Shown here: positions 1 to 6,492 of the stretch, piece after piece
Layout: each line of letters starts with the position of its first letter
Position numbering within the stretch: the stretch's first letter is position 1
Assembly: GCA_020024325.1 (NCBI GenBank)
Contig: JAHHTY010000079.1
Location: 1 to 7,125, forward strand
Source of the DNA: Negativibacillus sp.
GTDB lineage: Bacteria > Bacillota > Clostridia > Oscillospirales > Ruminococcaceae
Direction: 5' to 3'
Length of the DNA: 7,125 nucleotides
Notes under the pieces: model-generated
Told to the model about the DNA's origin: nothing
Database searches by the model: none
What the model saw: only the letters and a program-made list of their open reading frames with translations
Program-made: the position numbers and the translations under genes

Positions 1-65
1 TTTTTTCTGCACAAAGTTTGGCATCGTTTTTTTGAAGTCACTTTTTATGATTCCCGTGAATTAAA

Positions 66-100
66 TAACACCCCGTTTTGAACATCAAAACGGGGTGTTA
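66..100 (-). terminator. Intrinsic terminator after lysS and the metG remnant
   Basis: A perfect 15-bp inverted repeat (66-80 against 86-100) with a 5-base loop lies directly after the stop codon at 101-103. Read on the minus strand, the GC-rich core (CCCCG/CGGGG) is followed by TTATTTAA. The U tract is short but the stem is strong. No other terminator lies between the lysS stop and this hairpin, so it probably ends the lysS transcript as well. The 65 bases further left hold only A/T-rich sequence in which I see no gene. Confidence 0.8.
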
Positions 101-528
101 TTAGTACAGCTTAGCACCTGCCGAAAAATGAGGATCAACCATCAGGCAATGGAACTTTTTAGCGCCTTCTTCATGATGGACAGAGGAGATAATCATACCG
201 CAGGAATCAATACCCATCATCTTGCGAGGAGGCAGGTTGGTGATAGCGATCAGAGTCTTGCCGACCAGTTCTTCCGGCTCATAAGTGTCGTGAATACCGC
301 TCAAAATGACCCGATCAACGCCTGTACCATCGTCCGGAATGAACTTTAAGAGCTTCTTCTTCACAGCCTCGTATTCCTTAACGGCACGGAAATCAGAGTT
401 ACCATATCCGCAAAGAGAGATTCAACCTCCACCTTGGGGAAGTCGCTGACTTCCTTGGAAATGACCGGAGCATCTTCCGCAGTTACCTTGACAGCTTCAC
501 CCTTAGCGACCCTGTTTTTGGAGATTTC
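101..528 (-). pseudogene. metG: Remnant of methionyl-tRNA synthetase C-terminal tRNA-binding domain
   Basis: The minus strand from 364 to 101 encodes a stretch recognisable as the end of a MetRS C-terminal (EMAPII/Trbp111-like, OB-fold) domain: KKLLKF near the start, then DDGTG, ILSGI, EPEELVGKT, NLPPRKMMGI and a GAKLY terminus. Upstream, 528-402 continues the same kind of sequence (VEVESLFADMV) in a different frame, the frame of lysS. The frames switch near 400. There the usual DFxTFxKSDFRAV region is shortened to NSDFRAV, and KEYEAVKKK looks two residues short in two places compared with the family as I remember it. The catalytic Rossmann core, KMSKS loop and anticodon domain are absent. 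The remnant begins immediately after the lysS TAG without any ribosome binding site. I read it as the 3' scar of a deleted or rearranged metG. A separately translated tRNA-binding domain starting at GTG 364 is possible but has no Shine-Dalgarno support. Confidence 0.75.
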
Positions 529-2046
529 CTAAGCAATAGGTTTCATTGTTGGGAACAGCAGAACATCACGAATAGAAGGCTGATTTGTCAGCAACATTAC
601 TAAACGGTCAACACCCATACCAAAACCGCCTGTTGGTGGCAGACCATATTCCAGAGCATTGATAAAGTCATTATCCATATCAGTTGCTTCTTCATCGCCC
701 TGTGCTTTCAGCTCAAGCTGATGTTCGAAACGCTCTTTCTGGTCAATTGGATCGTTCAGCTCAGAGAAAGCATTTGCAAACTCACGACCGGTGATGAACA
801 GCTCAAAACGTTCGGTATAATCCGGTTTGTCAGCTTTTCTCTTAGACAGAGGAGAAATTTCAACCGGATGATCCATCAGGAAGGTAGGCTGAATGAGTTT
901 GTCCTCAACAAACTCGTCGAAGAACAGGTTGAGGATATCGCCTTTGAGGTGACGTTCTTCATACTGTACATGATGTTCTTTAGCAACAGCTCTTGCTTGT
1001 TCCAGAGTATGAATTTCATCAAAGTCTACTCCGGTGTATTTTTTAACGGCTTCAACCATAGTGATTCGTGCAAACGGTTTGCCCAAATCAATTTCTTCGC
1101 TGCCGTAAACAACGGTAGTTGTGCCAAGAACTTTCTGGGTAACATAACGCAGCAGCTCTTCGGTTAAATCCATAATATCTTCGTAGTTAGAATATGCCTG
1201 ATAAAATTCGAGCATGGTAAATTCAGGATTGTGTTTTGTGTCCATACCCTCGTTACGGAATACACGACCAATCTCATATACCTTATCAAAACCACCAACA
1301 ATAAGACGTTTCAGGTGCAGTTCAAGTGCAATACGCAGATACATATCAATGTTCAGGGTGTTGTGGTGGGTGATGAACGGACGGGCAGCAGCACCACCTG
1401 CGATGTTGTGCAGTACAGGGGTTTCTACCTCCAAATATCCTTTAGAATCAAGGAAGTTTCTTAATTCGCGGATAATCAGGGAACGTTTCATAAATACATC
1501 ACGAACTTCTGGGTTCATGATAAGGTCAACATATCTCTGACGGTATCTCAGGTCGGTGTTGGTCAGACCGTGGAATTTTTCCGGCAGAGGCAGTAAGGAT
1601 TTGGAAAGAAGGATTGCTTCGGTTGCACGGATAGAAATTTCACCGTGTTTTGTGCGGAATACTTCGCCCTTTACACCAACGATATCACCAATGTCCCATT
1701 TTTTGAACTGCTCATAGGTTTCTTCACCAATGATATTCATTTTGATGTATACCTGAATCTTACCGGAAGTGTCAGCTACATCGAAGAAGGAAGCTTTACC
1801 CATAGAGCGTTTACTCATGATACGTCCTGCGATGGAAACAGACTGGTTTTCCAGTTCATCAAAACGCTCTGCAATTTGCTGTGCATAAGCGGTACGGTCA
1901 TAACGTGTCTGCTCAAAAGGATTTTTGCCTGCTTCTTTTAAAGCTGCAAACTTTTCTCGGCGGATACGTAATACTTCGGATAATTCTTCTGCAGTTGGCT
2001 CAGCGGTCTGCTCTGCTGACTGCAGGTTTTCCAGATTTTCTGCCAT
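529..2046 (-). CDS. lysS: Lysyl-tRNA synthetase, class II
   Basis: This 505-residue enzyme charges tRNA-Lys with lysine using ATP, in the cytoplasm, as a homodimer. The length is normal for the family. Residues about 65-145 form the N-terminal anticodon-binding OB fold (starting near SIAGRIMSKRSMGKASFFDV). The class II catalytic core follows. Motif 1 lies around 185-210 and ends at the conserved FLDSKGYLEVETPVL. The lysine-pocket stretch IAGGAAARPF is at 215-224. Motif 2 is at about 261-282 (RVFRNEGMDTKHNPEF) and motif 3 at 474-482 (GFGMGVDRL), with the standard end SIRDVLLFPTMKP. The ATG at 2046 follows AAAGGACGG on the minus strand at a suitable distance. The gene has its own promoter downstream of the greA terminator. 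Its TAG stop abuts the metG remnant, so its original 3' flank seems to have been rearranged, though the protein itself is intact. Confidence 0.97.
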   Translation of the reverse strand: MAENLENLQSAEQTAEPTAEELSEVLRIRREKFAALKEAGKNPFEQTRYDRTAYAQQIAERFDELENQSVSIAGRIMSKRSMGKASFFDVADTSGKIQVYIKMNIIGEETYEQFKKWDIGDIVGVKGEVFRTKHGEISIRATEAILLSKSLLPLPEKFHGLTNTDLRYRQRYVDLIMNPEVRDVFMKRSLIIRELRNFLDSKGYLEVETPVLHNIAGGAAARPFITHHNTLNIDMYLRIALELHLKRLIVGGFDKVYEIGRVFRNEGMDTKHNPEFTMLEFYQAYSNYEDIMDLTEELLRYVTQKVLGTTTVVYGSEEIDLGKPFARITMVEAVKKYTGVDFDEIHTLEQARAVAKEHHVQYEERHLKGDILNLFFDEFVEDKLIQPTFLMDHPVEISPLSKRKADKPDYTERFELFITGREFANAFSELNDPIDQKERFEHQLELKAQGDEEATDMDNDFINALEYGLPPTGGFGMGVDRLVMLLTNQPSIRDVLLFPTMKPIA

Positions 2047-2088
2047 GTATTTTTCCGTCCTTTCGGTAATGAAAATTTACAATATAAG

Positions 2089-2108
2089 AATATAGATGCA
2101 CCTATATT
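2089..2108. repeat. Dyad over lysS -10 and start point
   Basis: AATATAG (2089-2095) and CTATATT (2102-2108) form a 7-bp inverted repeat around a 6-base centre. It overlaps the lysS -10 hexamer and the predicted start of transcription. It could be an operator or a small 5' hairpin, or chance in A/T-rich DNA. Confidence 0.35.
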
Positions 2109-2134
2109 ATACCGTGTTTCTTTACGAAATACAA
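2106..2134 (-). promoter_or_regulatory. lysS promoter
   Basis: On the minus strand a consensus -10 TATAAT (2106-2111) is preceded at 17 bases by TTGTAT (2129-2134), which matches the first three bases of the -35 consensus. Transcription should start near 2099, giving a leader of about 50 nt. That is too short for a T-box. The promoter lies between the greA terminator and lysS, so lysS can be transcribed on its own. Confidence 0.7.
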
Positions 2135-2204
2135 TAAAAAAATAAAGGGCATTTTTTCGCTCTCTTTGGTAAGTTATACCAAAAAAGGTCGAAAAAACAC
2201 CCTT
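2134..2204 (-). terminator. greA intrinsic terminator (long nested hairpin)
   Basis: Shortly after the greA stop, 2190-2204 pairs with 2145-2159 over 15 positions, with two G-U wobbles in the RNA. The interior holds a second 7-bp stem (TTTGGTA/TACCAAA). On the minus strand the hairpin is followed at once by TTTATTTTTTTATT, a good U tract. It separates greA from lysS. Confidence 0.85.
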
Positions 2205-2217
2205 GGCTTCTGAATAA

Positions 2218-2691
2218 TTATTCTACTTTAAGAATTTGATATTCAATTTTTGCACCGGATGGGATGGTTACCAACACAGAATCGCCTGCTTTATGTCCCA
2301 GCAAAGCTTTACCTACCGGAGATTCGTCGGTAATGGTGGACATATCATTGCTGGATTCTACCGAGCTGATGATACGGTATGTTACTTCGTCGCCGAATTC
2401 TACATCACGAATGGTAACAAAGCTGCCAATGGAAACAGTTCCTTTATCAGATTCAGATTTAGCAACAATTTTTACATTTTTCAGCTGATTTTCCAATGTA
2501 ACAATACGCGCTTCTACAATTGCCTGTTCGTTTTTAGCTTCATCATATTCGCTGTTTTCAGAAAGGTCACCAAAACCGCGAGCGATACGGATTTTTTCGG
2601 AAATCTCTGCACGACGGGTGGTTTTCAGTTCATTCAGCTCTTTTACAAGGTCATCGTAGCCTTCCTTGGTCATAACAATTTCATTTGCCAT
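2218..2691 (-). CDS. greA: Transcription elongation factor GreA
   Basis: The 157-residue protein enters the secondary channel of RNA polymerase and stimulates cleavage of backtracked RNA, which rescues stalled elongation complexes. Residues 1-75 form the N-terminal antiparallel coiled coil. The tip motif is GDLSENSEYDEAKNEQ (41-56), where D42 and E45 correspond to the acidic tip pair of E. coli GreA. Residues about 80-157 form the C-terminal FKBP-like domain with the family signature ESPVGKALLGHKAGD (123-137). Length and motifs are standard. The ATG at 2691 sits 8 bases after GAGAGGAG. The gene has a perfect sigma-A promoter, a structured leader of about 180 nt and its own terminator, so it looks monocistronic. 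I see no defects. Confidence 0.97.
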   Translation of the reverse strand: MANEIVMTKEGYDDLVKELNELKTTRRAEISEKIRIARGFGDLSENSEYDEAKNEQAIVEARIVTLENQLKNVKIVAKSESDKGTVSIGSFVTIRDVEFGDEVTYRIISSVESSNDMSTITDESPVGKALLGHKAGDSVLVTIPSGAKIEYQILKVE

Positions 2692-2873
2692 GGTACATAC
2701 TCCTCTCAGCGGTAATAGGTGGCAAATTCCACAGCACCGCCGTTTTCAATATATTTAGTATCCGAATACAGATATTGCCACAAGCTACCCTACTGCCGAC
2801 AGAAAAAAACGACCGGGTTTTTACAGCCGGTAGCTCAAAAATTTGAAAGAATATTTCGGGTGTCGTTTGTGAT
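2692..2873 (-). promoter_or_regulatory. Structured greA leader, possible attenuator
   Basis: This is the predicted 5' untranslated region of greA, unusually long at about 180 nt. Read on the minus strand it holds three mutually exclusive pairings. The first is a 5-bp GC-rich hairpin, ACCGG (2827-2831) with CCGGT (2812-2816), followed two bases later by seven T (2803-2809), which is the layout of an intrinsic terminator. The second is AAACGAC (2862-2868) with GTCGTTT (2807-2813), which would occupy the 3' side of that hairpin. The third is AGCTACC (2829-2835) with GGTAGCT (2783-2789), which would occupy its 5' side. The rest of the leader shows only the ribosome binding site. No known riboswitch or T-box signature was recognised. 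The function is inferred. Confidence 0.45.
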
Positions 2874-2879
2874 AGTTGT

Positions 2880-2908
2880 ATTATAATCAAAGAGAAGCAC
2901 GATGTCAA
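2880..2908 (-). promoter_or_regulatory. greA promoter, perfect sigma-A consensus
   Basis: TTGACA (2903-2908) and TATAAT (2880-2885) on the minus strand are both perfect hexamers, separated by exactly 17 bases. The start point is expected near 2873. Such a strong promoter in front of a structured leader implies that control acts after initiation. Confidence 0.88.
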
Positions 2909-2930
2909 GCAGTAATCATACAAAATTCTT

Positions 2931-2959
2931 AAAAATTGATGCGATGCATTCGAATTTTT
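2931..2959 (-). terminator. Weak terminator-like hairpin after the unknown gene
   Basis: A stem of seven A/T pairs (2931-2937 with 2953-2959) and an inner ATGC/GCAT stem around a 3-base loop form an imperfect hairpin with a T-rich 3' arm, 39 bases after the stop of the 269-residue gene. The GC core is small and a clean U tail is missing, so termination here would be inefficient if it occurs at all. Confidence 0.3.
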
Positions 2960-2998
2960 TGTAAATTTTTAAATCATTTTGGAGAAGCAAAGGATTGA

Positions 2999-3808
2999 CT
3001 ACAACACATAAGAATTTTTTAAAAGCTCTGTTGCTTGACAAGGTGTAAGGGAAGAAGGTTGATTTTGAAGCAAAATACTGCCCAAAGGAATATCAGCAAT
3101 GCAATGACAGTTTTCTCGTGAATATAACAGTGAAAGCAGGTCATTGACAGGAAGGTCATCCGGAAGCATTGAAAGACTTTCGGGGAAAATTGCTTGAGGA
3201 GAGTGCAGGATGATTTTATGATGGGTTTCTTTCTTAGGCGGATGAGGGAGGAACACAGGCAAATCAGCTTGAGGAAGACTTCCGGAAGGAGAAAAAACAA
3301 GAGGACAATCGGAAAGGATATTTTCGTTAGAAGAAAAAGAGATAGGCGCACCATACTCTGCCATCATTTTGTCAGCAAATAAAGCTGCATGATCTGTACG
3401 ATTGGTCAAAAGATGAACCTGTTTTAAATGACATAGTGCAAAACAGGCAAGTGAGCTATAGCAAAACTCTGGGTCGATGAATCCAAGAATCTGTTGGGAA
3501 AGCGGAAAATTTTGCAAAATTTCTACAGCAAAGCGTATTGCCCACTGCTGAACCAGTAAATCATCGGTGGACAGGATGCAAAAACCGTTTGCTTCAAGGA
3601 GTGTGCGTTCTTTCTGTGATATGAAAGAAGAAATGAAAACAGGAGAATTTCCAATTAAATGATACATCTTTTTAATAGATAGATGGTGTGGACGATTGAT
3701 GGCAAAACATCGGATATTTTTCCCAAAAACAGACAAGCTTTCCTGTTCCCGAATACGAAAGCGCAGACTGGTGCGATGATTCTTTTTGCAGACAACAACA
3801 CAAAACAT
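2999..3808 (-). CDS. Hypothetical protein, possible Rossmann-like fold
   Basis: I do not recognise this 269-residue protein. The frame is open up to 3895, but the start is best placed at the ATG at 3808, because AAGGAG lies 7 bases before it; the longer reading would run through intergenic sequence next to the copZ terminator. The protein has no obvious signal peptide or membrane segment and eleven cysteines, including a CHC at 234-236. Residues about 107-175 alternate hydrophobic strands and helices (ILGFID, VHLLTNR, APISFSS, CPLVFSPSG), resembling part of a Rossmann-type sheet; this is a weak structural guess without a glycine-rich nucleotide loop. The C-terminal third is rich in proline and leucine. 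It lies alone between the copZ terminator and the greA promoter. TTTACA and TATTAC in its short upstream region are a poor promoter candidate, so some expression may come from read-through of the copper operon. Confidence 0.75.
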   Translation of the reverse strand: MFCVVVCKKNHRTSLRFRIREQESLSVFGKNIRCFAINRPHHLSIKKMYHLIGNSPVFISSFISQKERTLLEANGFCILSTDDLLVQQWAIRFAVEILQNFPLSQQILGFIDPEFCYSSLACFALCHLKQVHLLTNRTDHAALFADKMMAEYGAPISFSSNENILSDCPLVFSPSGSLPQADLPVFLPHPPKKETHHKIILHSPQAIFPESLSMLPDDLPVNDLLSLLYSRENCHCIADIPLGSILLQNQPSSLTPCQATELLKNSYVL

Positions 3809-3856
3809 GATGATTCTCCTTTCTGTAATAATCTGCTGCCATTGTATGTAAAGAAG

Positions 3857-3906
3857 AAATAAAAAATGAAAGCCAGCCACCGAAACAACTTTCAATGGCT
3901 GGCTTT
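3857..3906 (-). terminator. Terminator of the copper operon
   Basis: A perfect 11-bp inverted repeat (AAAGCCAGCCA, 3869-3879, with TGGCTGGCTTT, 3896-3906) around a 16-base loop begins 12 bases after the copZ stop. On the minus strand it is followed by CATTTTTTATTTC. This is a strong intrinsic terminator closing the copA-copZ transcript. Confidence 0.9.
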
Positions 3907-3918
3907 ATTGAGTATAGC

Positions 3919-4116
3919 TTACAGAACGTCGAAGCCCAGGTCTTCGATTGCCTGTGCCAGAGCATCACGGTCAAGGTTTTCTCCGTTAACAACGACTGCA
4001 CCGTCTGCTGCGGTTGCTGTTACAGAGGAAACACCCGGCATTGCAGAAAGTTTTTCTACGATTCTTGCTTCGCATTTGCAGCAAGCCATACCTTCGGTCA
4101 TAAATTTGATTTCCAT
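3919..4116 (-). CDS. copZ: CopZ-type copper chaperone (heavy-metal-associated domain)
   Basis: This 65-residue protein is a single ferredoxin-like HMA domain that binds Cu+ in the cytoplasm and hands it to the partner ATPase. The metal site is M10-A-C12-C13-K-C15, the MxCxxC motif, with C12 and C15 as canonical ligands and an extra cysteine at 13. The rest follows the family: GVSSVTATAADGAVVV, then AIEDLGFDV near the end. The length is typical for CopZ. The ATG at 4116 follows AAGGAGGA, a very strong ribosome binding site, consistent with high expression relative to the ATPase. It lies 63 bases downstream of copA, with no clear promoter between them and a strong terminator after it, so it is most likely the last gene of the same operon. 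A mercury- or other soft-metal-binding homologue cannot be excluded by sequence alone, but the partner ATPase is of the Cu+ class. Confidence 0.92.
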   Translation of the reverse strand: MEIKFMTEGMACCKCEARIVEKLSAMPGVSSVTATAADGAVVVNGENLDRDALAQAIEDLGFDVL

Positions 4117-4179
4117 AAAAAATCCTCCTTAAATAAATATAATGTAAAAATCGGGGAAGTGCTGTTTTAGAGCATAACC

Positions 4180-6408
4180 CTATTTTTTATTTGGCTGATA
4201 ACGGGTCAAACGCAGAGAGTTTGACACAACCGATACAGAAGAAAATGCCATTGCAGCGCCACCAAAAACAGGGGAGAAAACAGGACCGCCGAACAGAACA
4301 AGTAAACCTGCTGCAATTGGAATACCAATCATATTATAGATAAATGCCCAAAACAGATTTTCACGGATAATTTTCATTGTTTGGCGGGAAAGTTTTAATG
4401 AATCTACCACAGCGTGCAGATCTTCACGCATCAAGATGATACCGGAAGATTCTGCTGCAACGTCAGTACCGGAAGACAATGCAATGCCGACATTTGCTCC
4501 GGCAAGGGCGGGTGCATCGTTAATACCGTCACCAACCATTGCAACAATGCGGCCGCTCTTTTTAAACTCTTCGACTGCACGGTGTTTATCCTGTGGAAGT
4601 ACCTGCGCTTTTACCGAGGAGATACCGGCTTCTTTGGCAATCAGTTTTGCAGCACCTTCGTTGTCGCCGGTAATCATAACGGTTTCAATGCCCATTTTGT
4701 TGAGCTGGGCAATCGCTTCTTTTGCATCAGGACGGATGGTATCAGATAGAGCAATCATGCCAAGGTAACAGGAATCAAGAGCTACATAAATAGCAGTACA
4801 GCCTTCCGGAACATCGGTATCTGCATCTTTGGGAATAGAAATATTTTGCAGTTCCATCAATGCCATTGTTCCGGCTACAATCTGTTTGTTGTTGTTTTCG
4901 GCAATAATGCCTCTTCCGGGAACAGTCTGCGTGGATTCGGGGCGATGGACGGTTAAACCAAGTTCTTCGGCGTGAGCAAGAACGGCTGTAGCGATTGGAT
5001 GTTCGGAACCATATTCTGCACAAGCACAACAGGTAATTAAGTCTTCTTTAGAAACACCTTTAGAAGGAGTGATAGAGGAAACCTTTAATTTACCGTAGGT
5101 AATGGTTCCGGTTTTATCAAAGACAACGGTATTGACACCGGCAGCTGTTTCAATAACATCTCCACCACGGTACAGGATTCCGAGGTTTGCACCTCGACCG
5201 GTTCCGGCGATAACCGCGATAGGAGTAGCAAGACCCAGTGCACATGGGCAGGCAACTACCAGTACCGCTACAAAGTTATTGAGGATGAATGCAATATCGC
5301 GTCCGGCAATTGCCCATAAGATAGAGGTGATGAAAGCGATGGAAACAACGGCTGGAACAAAGATACCGGAAATTTTGTCGGCAAGTCTTGCAGCAGGGGC
5401 TTTTCTTTCCTGTGCTTCGGTAACAAGACGCAGCACTTTGGAGATAGCAGTGTTTCCGCCTACTCCGGTTGCTTCAATCTGCAGCATACCGTCACGACAG
5501 ATGGTACCACCCGAAACGGTGGAGCCGATTTCTTTGAAAACAGGGAGGCTCTCTCCGGTCAGCATAGATTCGTCTACGGATGCCTGCCCGGATAATACCA
5601 CACCATCAACCGGTATATGAGAACCCGGTTTGACAATGACAACATTTTTTATACGAACCTGTTTTGCAGGAACCTCCATTTCCTGACCGTCTTTTAAAAG
5701 GATGGCAGTGTTTGGAATCATTGATACCAGTGAATTGATTGCCTGCTTTGCGGAATTTTTGCTGTTTTCTTCCAGGAATTTTCCTAAAAGAACCAAAGAA
5801 ACAACAACCGCTGCCGATTCATAATATAAATTGTGTGCCCCCATTGGGTCACCGTTTACAATTCGGAAAGTGTTATACAAGCTGTACAAAAAGGCGGTGG
5901 TTGTACCAATCATAACCAAAGAGTCCATGTTAGGGTGCAGCTTAACCAGGTTCTTGCTGCCGTTGATGAAAAAGTTTCTTCCGGCAATCAAAACAGGAAT
6001 TGTAAAGACAAGCTGGATTAAAGCAAAGTTGAGTGGGTGGATGCGGTCATCAATAATGGGCGGTAATGGCAAGCGAACCGGCAGCATATGGGACATACCG
6101 ATATACAGTACCACAGCACCGCAAATTAAAGCGATAGTCAGACGTTTTTTGCTGATTGTGTGTGTGATAGCTACACTGATTTGGTCTTCGTCAGCAAGTG
6201 AACCCACAAATCCTGTTTTGTTGACAATTTCAACAAGGGAATTTTCGTCTACCTCAGGGTCACACAGAACGGTTGCACTGTTGGTGGCAAGGTTTACACT
6301 GACCTGTACAACACCATCTGCACGCCTCAAAGCACGCTCAACAGACGCAGAACAAGCAGCACAGGTCATGCCTTGAATATTGATTTTGATGTGTTTTGTT
6401 TGGCTCAA
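4180..6408 (-). CDS. copA: Cu+-exporting P1B-type ATPase CopA
   Basis: This membrane pump couples ATP hydrolysis to export of Cu+. Numbering from the TTG start gives 742 residues. One N-terminal HMA domain carries GMTCAAC (13-19). About eight membrane helices follow. TGES (284-287) is the actuator motif, CPC (387-389) the transmembrane metal site, and DKTGT carries the phosphorylated D431. SEHP (468-471) and GRG (498-500) are nucleotide-binding motifs; TGDN (580-583) and GDGIND (626-631) belong to the P domain. YN (691-692) in helix 7 and MAFSS (720-724) in helix 8, together with CPC, are the Cu+ (P1B-1) signature. The frame is open to 6474, but the upstream GTG and ATG codons lie inside the putative operator and lack a ribosome binding site. 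TTG at 6408 follows AAGGAAG at 8 bases. It lies 84 bases downstream of the MarR gene. Confidence 0.95.
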   Translation of the reverse strand: MSQTKHIKINIQGMTCAACSASVERALRRADGVVQVSVNLATNSATVLCDPEVDENSLVEIVNKTGFVGSLADEDQISVAITHTISKKRLTIALICGAVVLYIGMSHMLPVRLPLPPIIDDRIHPLNFALIQLVFTIPVLIAGRNFFINGSKNLVKLHPNMDSLVMIGTTTAFLYSLYNTFRIVNGDPMGAHNLYYESAAVVVSLVLLGKFLEENSKNSAKQAINSLVSMIPNTAILLKDGQEMEVPAKQVRIKNVVIVKPGSHIPVDGVVLSGQASVDESMLTGESLPVFKEIGSTVSGGTICRDGMLQIEATGVGGNTAISKVLRLVTEAQERKAPAARLADKISGIFVPAVVSIAFITSILWAIAGRDIAFILNNFVAVLVVACPCALGLATPIAVIAGTGRGANLGILYRGGDVIETAAGVNTVVFDKTGTITYGKLKVSSITPSKGVSKEDLITCCACAEYGSEHPIATAVLAHAEELGLTVHRPESTQTVPGRGIIAENNNKQIVAGTMALMELQNISIPKDADTDVPEGCTAIYVALDSCYLGMIALSDTIRPDAKEAIAQLNKMGIETVMITGDNEGAAKLIAKEAGISSVKAQVLPQDKHRAVEEFKKSGRIVAMVGDGINDAPALAGANVGIALSSGTDVAAESSGIILMREDLHAVVDSLKLSRQTMKIIRENLFWAFIYNMIGIPIAAGLLVLFGGPVFSPVFGGAAMAFSSVSVVSNSLRLTRYQPNKK

Positions 6409-6423
6409 ATGATATTCTTCCTT
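6409..6423 (-). promoter_or_regulatory. Ribosome binding site that decides the copA TTG start
   Basis: AAGGAAG (6417-6423, minus strand) lies 8 bases before TTG at 6406-6408. It is the only Shine-Dalgarno-like element in the copA leader, and the next in-frame ATG falls inside the GMTCAAC metal motif. The start is therefore TTG, which may moderate CopA synthesis relative to CopZ. Confidence 0.75.
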
Positions 6424-6457
6424 TCTGAAATGAAATATAAAGATGAATGGATCTACA

Positions 6458-6480
6458 ATAAAGTGCATATACACGATATA
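6458..6480. promoter_or_regulatory. Putative operator (and promoter) of copA
   Basis: The core GTGCATATACAC (6463-6474, plus strand) is a near-perfect 12-bp palindrome. Over 6458-6480 the site is identical at 20 of 23 positions to the one at 6943-6965. Its left-hand flank on the minus strand, TATATC (6475-6480), occupies the position of the marR -10 box, but no convincing -35 lies upstream. copA may therefore start from a weak promoter here, be read from the marR promoter, or both. Confidence 0.65.
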
Positions 6481-6492
6481 AATAATATTATT

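Noticed and set aside
361..531. Read-through of the lysS TAG (55 more codons in frame) or pyrrolysine/suppressor use
   Set aside because: LysS ends at the normal family C-terminus, and the extension is a metG fragment that soon loses its reading frame, so a rearrangement scar is simpler.
2047..2133. T-box or lysine riboswitch ahead of lysS
   Set aside because: The predicted leader is only about 50 nt and lacks the T-box sequence and specifier structure.
529..2715. Several plus-strand open frames opposite lysS and greA
   Set aside because: They are mirror frames of strongly conserved genes, have no plausible ribosome binding sites and resemble no protein family.
2681..2923. 80-codon minus-strand open frame upstream of greA
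   Set aside because: It spans the greA -10 region, leader and start codon, has no ribosome binding site and looks like chance in untranslated sequence.
4117..4179. Separate promoter for copZ between copA and copZ
   Set aside because: The gap is A/T-rich but has no paired -35/-10 elements; the strong ribosome binding site is enough to explain copZ expression within the operon.
6170..6215. Programmed frameshift in copA producing a free metal-binding domain, as in E. coli
   Set aside because: I see no slippery heptamer after the HMA domain, and a separate copZ gene makes such a product unnecessary.
4414..6376. Plus-strand open frames opposite copA
   Set aside because: All lie within the conserved P-type ATPase gene and show no independent coding signal.
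6463..6474. CopY-type cop box
   Set aside because: The cop box is TACAnnTGTA; here the palindrome reads TGTATATACA, the opposite half-site order, and no CopY gene is present.
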